Source of the DNA: Hermetia illucens
Lineage: Eukaryota; Arthropoda; Insecta; Diptera; Stratiomyidae
Reading direction: 5' to 3'
Length of the DNA: 64,000 bases
Assembly (NCBI RefSeq): GCF_905115235.1
Contig: NC_051855.1
Coordinates: 12,204,388-12,268,387 of the forward strand
This document shows, piece by piece, positions 22,434 to 34,098 of the stretch. Position 1 is the stretch's first letter; every line of letters begins with the position of its first letter. Both the position numbers and the translations under genes were made by a program. The notes under the pieces were generated by a model. That model had not been told where the DNA came from. It was given only the letters and a program-made list of their open reading frames with translations, and did not search any database.

Positions 22434-23635
22434 TTTTATTATAATTCACGTTGAATTGAACAATAGAGAGGGGAAAAAAGTTAAGATAGAAATAGTAATA
22501 TTAAAAAATAGGATGTAAAGACTAAGCGTAGAAAAATCGCTGTAAGAAATTACATATATTCCAAAAAAAAACCTCTGAGCCACACTTTTAAGTCTTTTTT
22601 TTTGTTTTTTTTTTGTTTGATACATTTGAAGCCACAATATTTTTATAAATTCTCTATCCTTGTGCCATCTTGTACCAACAGATTATTTGTTTTTAAGTAA
22701 GGGAAAAAATCTTCGGGTTTTCGGAATAATTTTGCCCCCCAAGAGTTGTAAATTGTCCGCATGAAAAGTAAATTTAAAAAGTTGGAATTGATTCAATTTT
22801 ATAATTAAAATAATAATTTAATTTTTAAATTAAATTTAAATTAAAGCAATCAAGCACAACTAAAACTGATATCCTGTTTACCTTTACCAATAATGAAAAC
22901 AAAATTGTAGAATTAACGTAAAAAAGATACAAATTACGTTAAATATTAGTCGAATCAGGTTCGAAAGGCACATTTAAGGATAGTCTTGGATCCGTAAATT
23001 CCATTTTTTTCGCCTAATCTTGGGTGACACTGATGGATAGTTTCTAAGGTTAATTATATGAGTCTAAAGTGTAAGAATTTATCGAAATTTATAGAAATAT
23101 TGCATGTATCTGTGTATCATGAGTTGGCAATATGTCCATATGGAATAAGATATAAGGAAAAAGTCAGGAATCATGTATTGATAAGCCAATATTTCGATGT
23201 ATTATGTTATCCCATCTTTATTCCCTGAATTGTAAATGTATCGTTAAGAATTAATGACAGGCTTGGAAGCAACTAAAGATAAATACCACAAAGATAAGTC
23301 AAGCGATTATTGTACGATTAGATTCCATTCTTCATGTGAATGTGTTTCCTTTTCATTTTTTTTTATTACATTATGTTGTTACTTTTGTTCATCCCCAACG
23401 TGTATCTTTTCGACTGTAATGCTAATATACATCTATATAGATAGTCTGTGTAAAAATTGATATTGTAATGATTACTTTCTTTGATCTCAAATAAGCCAAC
23501 ACAAAGAGCACGAAACCGAACAAAATGCATGTATAAATATTCTAGAATATAAAGAAACCGAGAAGCAAATAAATATACTTACGTTTTGAAACAATCTAGA
23601 GAGCTTGAATAGTATTTCATTTACAGATGACCAAG
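22434..23635. other. Isoform B 3' UTR and AT-rich intergenic DNA
   Basis: AT-rich with homopolymer runs. A possible AATAAA signal lies at 23568-23573. Nothing else is supported. Confidence 0.45.
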
Positions 23636-23639
23636 GAAT

Positions 23640-23805
23640 ATATGTCAAAGGGTAGTATAGGCCCCAGGGCGAAACGTGGATTCGTATCCACAATGGAGCA
23701 TAAAACCTGGGAAACGTCTGCTGAACCCACACCAACAGCTCTACTACCAAACCCTATCTCCACCTCCACGTGGTGACCGCTGGGAGCTCTTTCTTAACGA
23801 AAAAC
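23640..23805 (+). repeat. Dispersed repeat, copy 2 (see 16635-16800)
   Basis: Contains GGGCGAAACGTGGAT and CCTGGGAAACGTCTGCTGA, the reverse complement of the 16.6-kb copy. It sits immediately left of the satellite flank. Confidence 0.65.
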
Positions 23806-23844
23806 TGCAGACGGAGAAGGAAGAAGGCGAATCTCCCGCGCTTA

Positions 23845-23965
23845 AAAACTTCCTTCTCTTATTTTCGTCATCTTCAAATCACAGCCTATACACTTGCCCC
23901 CAGACGCTGATACCCTCAGATCTCGTGATCACAAATCAGGTTCCCTTAATATTGAAAATTTCGCA
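23845..23965 (-). repeat. Diverged, inverted satellite-related monomer
   Basis: Read on the minus strand it gives AAGGGAACCTGATTTGTGAT, then GAGGGTATCAGCGTCTG, GCAAGTGTATAG and GATGACGAAAATA. These are the same landmarks, in the same order, as the edge monomers of the 160-bp satellite (24545-24600 and 42025-42235), but in opposite orientation. Confidence 0.7.
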
Positions 23966-24545
23966 AAAAGGAGCTTAATTTGTGATCACTACTATTGGCA
24001 GAGGGTCTGAGCTTCAAAATGGTATATAGTTTGGGAGGGGAAAATTTCTGAAATTTGGAGGTATCTTATGGAAAACTTTAAACGTTTTTAACGCCGTTAA
24101 TATTCTTAATTTCGAAAAAAGGGCGAAAATTCGTCATCACTCGAATCGGTGGAGGATCTGAGCTAAAAACTGGTACGTAGCCTGGCTGGTGTGGGTACCA
24201 GACAAATTCCCGACGTTTCCAGTCATTTAATCCCTAGTAACGTCGTTAGGACTGCGAATTTTCAGAAAACGAGCGAAATTCGTGATCACCACCATCGCGG
24301 CTGGTCTCAGCTGCAACATACCGGAAAGGTTCGCGTGATCACTGATTTCGCCGGAGGGTCTGGGCTTGAAAAAGCCATTTCGTTCAGAGAGTGTGGGTAT
24401 CAGGAAAATAGTCGAAATTTCCAGGAAACCTGGGAAAAATTATAAACGCTTGCAACGCTGTTTATATTCAGATTTTCTGGAAAACAGGCTTAATTCGAAA
24501 TCACTGCTGTCGAGGGAGGGGCCTGAGCTTGATAATGGTATATAG
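23965..24545 (+). repeat. Degenerate tandem repeat flanking the satellite
   Basis: Four or five diverged copies of a motif resembling TTCGTGATCACTACTATCGG, GAGGGTCTGAGCTT, AAATGGTATATAG. They begin near 23975, 24125, 24270, 24335 and 24490. Spacing is irregular (about 65-155 nt). Confidence 0.55.
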
Positions 24546-25399
24546 GATGGGCCATTTTATGAAAAGGAACCTGATTTGTGGTTTTGAGATTTCAGGGTAT
24601 CAGCGTCAGAAAGCAAGTGTATAGCCTTTGATTTTTTGATGATGAAAATGGGTAAAAGCTGAAAAATCATTTTTCGAGGATTTAGACGTTAATTTCTCGT
24701 TTAGTACGTTCCAAATAATGAAAAAAAAATCCAATTTTCGATTTTGAAATTTTAGGGTATCAGAGCAAAAAAGCAAGGTTATAGCCTTTGATTTTTTGAT
24801 GACGAAAATGGGTAAAAGCTGAAAAATCATTTTTCGAGGATTTAGACGTTAATTTCTCGTTTAGTACGTTCCAAATAATGAAAAAAAAATCCAATTTTCG
24901 ATTTTGAAATTTTAGGGTATCAGAGCAAAAAAGCAAGGTTATAGCCTTTGATTTTTTGATGACGAAAATGGGTAAAAGCTGAAAAATCATTTTTCGAGGA
25001 TTTAGACGTTAATTTCTCGTTTAGTACGTTCCAAATAATGAAAAAAAAATCCAATTTTCGATTTTGAAATTTTAGGGTATCAGAGCAAAAAAGCAAGGTT
25101 ATAGCCTTTGATTTTTTGATGACGAAAATGGGTAAAAGCTGAAAAATCATTTTTCGAGGATTTAGACGTTAATTTCTCGTTTAGTACGTTCCAAATAATG
25201 AAAAAAAAATCCAATTTTCGATTTTGAAATTTTAGGGTATCAGAGCAAAAAAGCAAGGTTATAGCCTCTGATTTTTTGATGACGAAAATGGGTAAAAGCT
25301 GAAAAATCATTTTTCGAGGATTTAGACGTTAATTTCTCGTTTAGTACGTCCCAAATAATGAAAAAAAAATCCAATTTTCGATTTTGAAATTTTAGGGTA

Positions 25400-26401
25400 T
25401 CAGAGCAAAAAAGCAAGGTTATAGCCTTTGATTTTTTGATGACGAAAATGGGTAAAAGCTGAAAAATCATTTTTCGAGGATTTAGACGTTAATTTCTCGT
25501 TTAGTACGTCCCAAATAATGAAAAAAAAATCCAATTTTCGATTTTGAAATTTTAGGGTATCAGAGCAAAAAAGCAAGGTTATAGCCTTTGATTTTTTGAT
25601 GACGAAAATGGGTAAAAGCTGAAAAATCATTTTTCGAGGATTTAGACGTTAATTTCTCGTTTAGTACGTCCCAAATAATGAAAAAAAAATCCAATTTTTG
25701 ATTTTGAAATTTTAGGGTATCAGAGCAAAAAAGCAAGGTTATAGCCTCTGATTTTTTGATGACGAAAATGGGTAAAAGCTGAAAAATCATTTTTCGAGGA
25801 TTTAGACGTTAATTTCTCGTTTATCCCAAATAATGAAAAAAATCGTTTGTCCCAAATAATGAAAAAAAAATCCAATTTTCGATTTTGAAATTTTAGGGTA
25901 TCAGAGCAAAAAAGCAAGGTTATAGCCTTTGATTTTTTGATGACGAAAATGGGTAAAAGCTGAAAAATCATTTTTCGAGGATTTAGACGTTAATTTCTCG
26001 TTTAGTACGTCCCAAATAATGAAAAAAAAATCCAATTTTCGATTTTGAAATTTTAGGGTATCAGAGCAAAAAAGCAAGGTTATAGCCTTTGATTTTTTGA
26101 TGACGAAAATGGGTAAAAGCTGAAAAATCATTTTTCGAGGATTTAGACGTTAATTTCTCGTTTAGTACGTCCCAAATAATGAAAAAAAAATCCAATTTTT
26201 GATTTTGAAATTTTAGGGTATCAGAGCAAAAAAGCAAGGTTATAGCCTCTGATTTTTTGATGACGAAAATGGGTAAAAGCTGAAAAATCATTTTTCGAGG
26301 ATTTAGACGTTAATTTCTCGTTTATCCCAAATAATGAAAAAAATCGTTTGTCCCAAATAATGAAAAAAAAATCCAATTTTCGATTTTGAAATTTTAGGGT
26401 A
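25400..26401. repeat. 501-nt tandem duplication of a three-monomer block inside the satellite
   Basis: Two successive 501-nt blocks (about 25400-25900 and 25901-26401) each hold a 160, a 160 and a 181-nt monomer. They share the same private variants, including a duplicated TCCCAAATAATGAAAAAAAT piece with TCGTTTGTCC between. This is a local higher-order repeat. Confidence 0.85.
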
Positions 26402-29400
26402 TCAGAGCAAAAAAGCAAGGTTATAGCCTTTGATTTTTTGATGACGAAAATGGGTAAAAGCTGAAAAATCATTTTTCGAGGATTTAGACGTTAATTTCTC
26501 GTTTAGTACGTCCCAAATAATGAAAAAAAAATCCAATTTTCGATTTTGAAATTTTAGGGTATCAGAGCAAAAAAGCAAGGTTATAGCCTTTGATTTTTTG
26601 ATGACGAAAATGGGTAAAAGCTGAAAAATCATTTTTCGAGGATTTAGACGTTAATTTCTCGTTTAGTACGTTCCCAAATAATGAAAAAAAAATCCAATTT
26701 TCGATTTTGAAATTTTAGGGTATCAGAGCAAAAAAGCAAGGTTATAGCCTTTGATTTTTTGATGACGAAAATGGGTAAAAGCTGAAAAATCATTTTTCGA
26801 GGATTTAGACGTTAATTTCTCGTTTAGTACGTCCCAAATAATGAAAAAAAAATCCAATTTTCGATTTTGAAATTTTAGGGTATCAGAGCAAAAAAGCAAG
26901 GTTATAGCCTTTGATTTTTTGATGACGAAAATGGGTAAAAGCTGAAAAATCATTTTTCGAGGATTTAGACGTTAATTTCTCGTTTAGTACGTTCCAAATA
27001 ATGAAAAAAAAATCCAATTTTCGATTTTGAAATTTTAGGGTATCAGAGCAAAAAAGCAAGGTTATAGCCTTTGATTTTTTGATGACGAAAATGGGTAAAA
27101 GCTGAAAAATCATTTTTCGAGGATTTAGACGTTAATTTCTCGTTTAGTACGTCCCAAATAATGAAAAAAAAAATCCAATTTTCGATTTTGAAATTTTAGG
27201 GTATCAGAGCAAAAAAGCAAGGTTATAGCCTCTGATTTTTTGATGACGAAAATGGGTAAAAGCTGAAAAATCATTTTTCGAGGATTTAGACGTTAATTTC
27301 TCGTTTAGTACGTCCCAAATAATGAAAAAAAAATCCAATTTTCGATTTTGAAATTTTAGGGTATCAGAGCAAAAAAGCAAGGTTATAGCCTTTGATTTTT
27401 TGATGACGAAAATGGGTAAAAGCTGAAAAATCATTTTTCGAGGATTTAGACGTTAATTTCTCGTTTAGTACGTTCCAAATAATGAAAAAAAAATCCAATT
27501 TTCGATTTTGAAATTTTAGGGTATCAGAGCAAAAAAGCAAGGTTATAGCCTTTGATTTTTTGATGACGAAAATGGGTAAAAGCTGAAAAATCATTTTTCG
27601 AGGATTTAGACGTTAATTTCTCGTTTAGTACGTTCCAAATAATGAAAAAAAAATCCAATTTTCGATTTTGAAATTTTAGGGTATCAGAGCAAAAAAGCAA
27701 GGTTATAGCCTTTGATTTTTTGATGACGAAAATGGGTAAAAGCTGAAAAATCATTTTTCGAGGATTTAGACGTTAATTTCTCGTTTAGTACGTTCCAAAT
27801 AATGAAAAAAAAATCCAATTTTCGATTTTGAAATTTTAGGGTATCAGAGCAAAAAAGCAAGGTTATAGCCTTTGATTTTTTGATGACGAAAATGGGTAAA
27901 AGCTGAAAAATCATTTTTCGAGGATTTAGACGTTAATTTCTCGTTTAGTACGTTCCCAAATAATGAAAAAAAAATCCAATTTTCGATTTTGAAATTTTAG
28001 GGTATCAGAGCAAAAAAGCAAGGTTATAGCCTTTGATTTTTTGATGACGAAAATGGGTAAAAGCTGAAAAATCATTTTTCGAGGATTTAGACGTTAATTT
28101 CTCGTTTAGTACGTTCCAAATAATGAAAAAAAAATCCAATTTTCGATTTTGAAATTTTAGGGTATCAGAGCAAAAAAGCAAGGTTATAGCCTTTGATTTT
28201 TTGATGACGAAAATGGGTAAAAGCTGAAAAATCATTTTTCGAGGATTTAGACGTTAATTTCTCGTTTAGTACGTTCCAAATAATGAAAAAAAAATCCAAT
28301 TTTCGATTTTGAAATTTTAGGGTATCAGAGCAAAAAAGCAAGGTTATAGCCTTTGATTTTTTGATGACGAAAATGGGTAAAAGCTGAAAAATCATTTTTC
28401 GAGGATTTAGACGTTAATTTCTCGTTTAGTACGTTCCAAATAATGAAAAAAAAATCCAATTTTCGATTTTGAAATTTTAGGGTATCAGAGCAAAAAAGCA
28501 AGGTTATAGCCTTTGATTTTTTGATGACGAAAATGGGTAAAAGCTGAAAAATCATTTTTCGAGGATTTAGACGTTAATTTCTCGTTTAGTACGTTCCAAA
28601 TAATGAAAAAAAAATCCAATTTTCGATTTTGAAATTTTAGGGTATCAGAGCAAAAAAGCAAGGTTATAGCCTTTGATTTTTTGATGACGAAAATGGGTAA
28701 AAGCTGAAAAATCATTTTTCGAGGATTTAGACGTTAATTTCTCGTTTAGTACGTCCCAAATAATGAAAAAAAAATCCAATTTTCGATTTTGAAATTTTAG
28801 GGTATCAGAGCAAAAAAGCAAGGTTATAGCCTTTGATTTTTTGATGACGAAAATGGGTAAAAGCTGAAAAATCATTTTTCGAGGATTTAGACGTTAATTT
28901 CTCGTTTAGTACGTTCCAAATAATGAAAAAAAAATCCAATTTTCGATTTTGAAATTTTAGGGTATCAGAGCAAAAAAGCAAGGTTATAGCCTTTGATTTT
29001 TTGATGACGAAAATGGGTAAAAGCTGAAAAATCATTTTTCGAGGATTTAGACGTTAATTTCTCGTTTAGTACGTTCCAAATAATGAAAAAAAAATCCAAT
29101 TTTCGATTTTGAAATTTTAGGGTATCAGAGCAAAAAAGCAAGGTTATAGCCTTTGATTTTTTGATGACGAAAATGGGTAAAAGCTGAAAAATCATTTTTC
29201 GAGGATTTAGACGTTAATTTCTCGTTTAGTACGTTCCAAATAATGAAAAAAAAATCCAATTTTCGATTTTGAAATTTTAGGGTATCAGAGCAAAAAAGCA
29301 AGGTTATAGCCTTTGATTTTTTGATGACGAAAATGGGTAAAAGCTGAAAAATCATTTTTCGAGGATTTAGACGTTAATTTCTCGTTTAGTACGTTCCAAA

Positions 29401-32400
29401 TAATGAAAAAAAAATCCAATTTTCGATTTTGAAATTTTAGGGTATCAGAGCAAAAAAGCAAGGTTATAGCCTTTGATTTTTTGATGACGAAAATGGGTAA
29501 AAGCTGAAAAATCATTTTTCGAGGATTTAGACGTTAATTTCTCGTTTAGTACGTTCCAAATAATGAAAAAAAAATCCAATTTTCGATTTTGAAATTTTAG
29601 GGTATCAGAGCAAAAAAGCAAGGTTATAGCCTTTGATTTTTTGATGACGAAAATGGGTAAAAGCTGAAAAATCATTTTTCGAGGATTTAGACGTTAATTT
29701 CTCGTTTAGTACGTCCAAATAATGAAAAAAAAATCCAATTTTCGATTTTGAAATTTTAGGGTATCAGAGCAAAAAAGCAAGGTTATAGCCTTTGATTTTT
29801 TGATGACGAAAATGGGTAAAAGCTGAAAAATCATTTTTCGAGGATTTAGACGTTAATTTCTCGTTTAGTACGTTCCAAATAATGAAAAAAAAATCCAATT
29901 TTCGATTTTGAAATTTTAGGGTATCAGAGCAAAAAAGCAAGGTTATAGCCTTTGATTTTTTGATGACGAAAATGGGTAAAAGCTGAAAAATCATTTTTCG
30001 AGGATTTAGACGTTAATTTCTCGTTTAGTACGTTCCAAATAATGAAAAAAAAATCCAATTTTCGATTTTGAAATTTTAGGGTATCAGAGCAAAAAAGCAA
30101 GGTTATAGCCTTTGATTTTTTGATGACGAAAATGGGTAAAAGCTGAAAAATCATTTTTCGAGGATTTAGACGTTAATTTCTCGTTTAGTACGTTCCAAAT
30201 AATGAAAAAAAAATCCAATTTTCGATTTTGAAATTTTAGGGTATCAGAGCAAAAAAGCAAGGTTATAGCCTTTGATTTTTTGATGACGAAAATGGGTAAA
30301 AGCTGAAAAATCATTTTTCGAGGATTTAGACGTTAATTTCTCGTTTAGTACGTTCCAAATAATGAAAAAAAAATCCAATTTTCGATTTTGAAATTTTAGG
30401 GTATCAGAGCAAAAAAGCAAGGTTATAGCCTTTGATTTTTTGATGACGAAAATGGGTAAAAGCTGAAAAATCATTTTTCGAGGATTTAGACGTTAATTTC
30501 TCGTTTAGTACGTTCCAAATAATGAAAAAAAAATCCAATTTTCGATTTTGAAATTTTAGGGTATCAGAGCAAAAAAGCAAGGTTATAGCCTTTGATTTTT
30601 TGATGACGAAAATGGGTAAAAGCTGAAAAATCATTTTTCGAGGATTTAGACGTTAATTTCTCGTTTAGTACGTTCCAAATAATGAAAAAAAAATCCAATT
30701 TTCGATTTTGAAATTTTAGGGTATCAGAGCAAAAAAGCAAGGTTATAGCCTTTGATTTTTTGATGACGAAAATGGGTAAAAGCTGAAAAATCATTTTTCG
30801 AGGATTTAGACGTTAATTTCTCGTTTAGTACGTTCCAAATAATGAAAAAAAAATCCAATTTTCGATTTTGAAATTTTAGGGTATCAGAGCAAAAAAGCAA
30901 GGTTATAGCCTTTGATTTTTTGATGACGAAAATGGGTAAAAGCTGAAAAATCATTTTTCGAGGATTTAGACGTTAATTTCTCGTTTAGTACGTTCCAAAT
31001 AATGAAAAAAAAATCCAATTTTCGATTTTGAAATTTTAGGGTATCAGAGCAAAAAAGCAAGGTTATAGCCTTTGATTTTTTGATGACGAAAATGGGTAAA
31101 AGCTGAAAAATCATTTTTCGAGGATTTAGACGTTAATTTCTCGTTTAGTACGTTCCAAATAATGAAAAAAAAATCCAATTTTCGATTTTGAAATTTTAGG
31201 GTATCAGAGCAAAAAAGCAAGGTTATAGCCTTTGATTTTTTGATGACGAAAATGGGTAAAAGCTGAAAAATCATTTTTCGAGGATTTAGACGTTAATTTC
31301 TCGTTTAGTACGTTCCAAATAATGAAAAAAAAATCCAATTTTCGATTTTGAAATTTTAGGGTATCAGAGCAAAAAAGCAAGGTTATAGCCTTTGATTTTT
31401 TGATGACGAAAATGGGTAAAAGCTGAAAAATCATTTTTCGAGGATTTAGACGTTAATTTCTCGTTTAGTACGTTCCAAATAATGAAAAAAAAATCCAATT
31501 TTCGATTTTGAAATTTTAGGGTATCAGAGCAAAAAAGCAAGGTTATAGCCTTTGATTTTTTGATGACGAAAATGGGTAAAAGCTGAAAAATCATTTTTCG
31601 AGGATTTAGACGTTAATTTCTCGTTTAGTACGTTCCAAATAATGAAAAAAAAATCCAATTTTCGATTTTGAAATTTTAGGGTATCAGAGCAAAAAAGCAA
31701 GGTTATAGCCTTTGATTTTTTGATGACGAAAATGGGTAAAAGCTGAAAAATCATTTTTCGAGGATTTAGACGTTAATTTCTCGTTTAGTACGTTCCAAAT
31801 AATGAAAAAAAAATCCAATTTTCGATTTTGAAATTTTAGGGTATCAGAGCAAAAAAGCAAGGTTATAGCCTTTGATTTTTTGATGACGAAAATGGGTAAA
31901 AGCTGAAAAATCATTTTTCGAGGATTTAGACGTTAATTTCTCGTTTAGTACGTTCCAAATAATGAAAAAAAAATCCAATTTTCGATTTTGAAATTTTAGG
32001 GTATCAGAGCAAAAAAGCAAGGTTATAGCCTTTGATTTTTTGATGACGAAAATGGGTAAAAGCTGAAAAATCATTTTTCGAGGATTTAGACGTTAATTTC
32101 TCGTTTAGTACGTTCCAAATAATGAAAAAAAAATCCAATTTTCGATTTTGAAATTTTAGGGTATCAGAGCAAAAAAGCAAGGTTATAGCCTTTGATTTTT
32201 TGATGACGAAAATGGGTAAAAGCTGAAAAATCATTTTTCGAGGATTTAGACGTTAATTTCTCGTTTAGTACGTTCCAAATAATGAAAAAAAAATCCAATT
32301 TTCGATTTTGAAATTTTAGGGTATCAGAGCAAAAAAGCAAGGTTATAGCCTTTGATTTTTTGATGACGAAAATGGGTAAAAGCTGAAAAATCATTTTTCG

Positions 32401-33898
32401 AGGATTTAGACGTTAATTTCTCGTTTAGTACGTTCCAAATAATGAAAAAAAAATCCAATTTTCGATTTTGAAATTTTAGGGTATCAGAGCAAAAAAGCAA
32501 GGTTATAGCCTTTGATTTTTTGATGACGAAAATGGGTAAAAGCTGAAAAATCATTTTTCGAGGATTTAGACGTTAATTTCTCGTTTAGTACGTTCCAAAT
32601 AATGAAAAAAAAATCCAATTTTCGATTTTGAAATTTTAGGGTATCAGAGCAAAAAAGCAAGGTTATAGCCTTTGATTTTTTGATGACGAAAATGGGTAAA
32701 AGCTGAAAAATCATTTTTCGAGGATTTAGACGTTAATTTCTCGTTTAGTACGTTCCAAATAATGAAAAAAAAATCCAATTTTCGATTTTGAAATTTTAGG
32801 GTATCAGAGCAAAAAAGCAAGGTTATAGCCTTTGATTTTTTGATGACGAAAATGGGTAAAAGCTGAAAAATCATTTTTCGAGGATTTAGACGTTAATTTC
32901 TCGTTTAGTACGTTCCAAATAATGAAAAAAAAATCCAATTTTCGATTTTGAAATTTTAGGGTATCAGAGCAAAAAAGCAAGGTTATAGCCTTTGATTTTT
33001 TGATGACGAAAATGGGTAAAAGCTGAAAAATCATTTTTCGAGGATTTAGACGTTAATTTCTCGTTTAGTACGTTCCAAATAATGAAAAAAAAATCCAATT
33101 TTCGATTTTGAAATTTTAGGGTATCAGAGCAAAAAAGCAAGGTTATAGCCTTTGATTTTTTGATGACGAAAATGGGTAAAAGCTGAAAAATCATTTTTCG
33201 AGGATTTAGACGTTAATTTCTCGTTTAGTACGTTCCAAATAATGAAAAAAAAATCCAATTTTCGATTTTGAAATTTTAGGGTATCAGAGCAAAAAAGCAA
33301 GGTTATAGCCTTTGATTTTTTGATGACGAAAATGGGTAAAAGCTGAAAAATCATTTTTCGAGGATTTAGACGTTAATTTCTCGTTTAGTACGTTCCAAAT
33401 AATGAAAAAAAAATCCAATTTTCGATTTTGAAATTTTAGGGTATCAGAGCAAAAAAGCAAGGTTATAGCCTTTGATTTTTTGATGACGAAAATGGGTAAA
33501 AGCTGAAAAATCATTTTTCGAGGATTTAGACGTTAATTTCTCGTTTAGTACGTTCCAAATAATGAAAAAAAAATCCAATTTTCGATTTTGAAATTTTAGG
33601 GTATCAGAGCAAAAAAGCAAGGTTATAGCCTTTGATTTTTTGATGACGAAAATGGGTAAAAGCTGAAAAATCATTTTTCGAGGATTTAGACGTTAATTTC
33701 TCGTTTAGTACGTTCCAAATAATGAAAAAAAAATCCAATTTTCGATTTTGAAATTTTAGGGTATCAGAGCAAAAAAGCAAGGTTATAGCCTTTGATTTTT
33801 TGATGACGAAAATGGGTAAAAGCTGAAAAATCATTTTTCGAGGATTTAGACGTTAATTTCTCGTTTAGTACGTTCCAAATAATGAAAAAAAAATCCAA

Positions 33899-34098
33899 NN
33901 NNNNNNNNNNNNNNNNNNNNNNNNNNNNNNNNNNNNNNNNNNNNNNNNNNNNNNNNNNNNNNNNNNNNNNNNNNNNNNNNNNNNNNNNNNNNNNNNNNNN
34001 NNNNNNNNNNNNNNNNNNNNNNNNNNNNNNNNNNNNNNNNNNNNNNNNNNNNNNNNNNNNNNNNNNNNNNNNNNNNNNNNNNNNNNNNNNNNNNNNNN
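33899..34098. other. Assembly gap (200 N)
   Basis: Exactly 200 N inside the satellite. A round number usually means a gap of unknown size, so the true length of the array is unknown. Confidence 0.97.
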
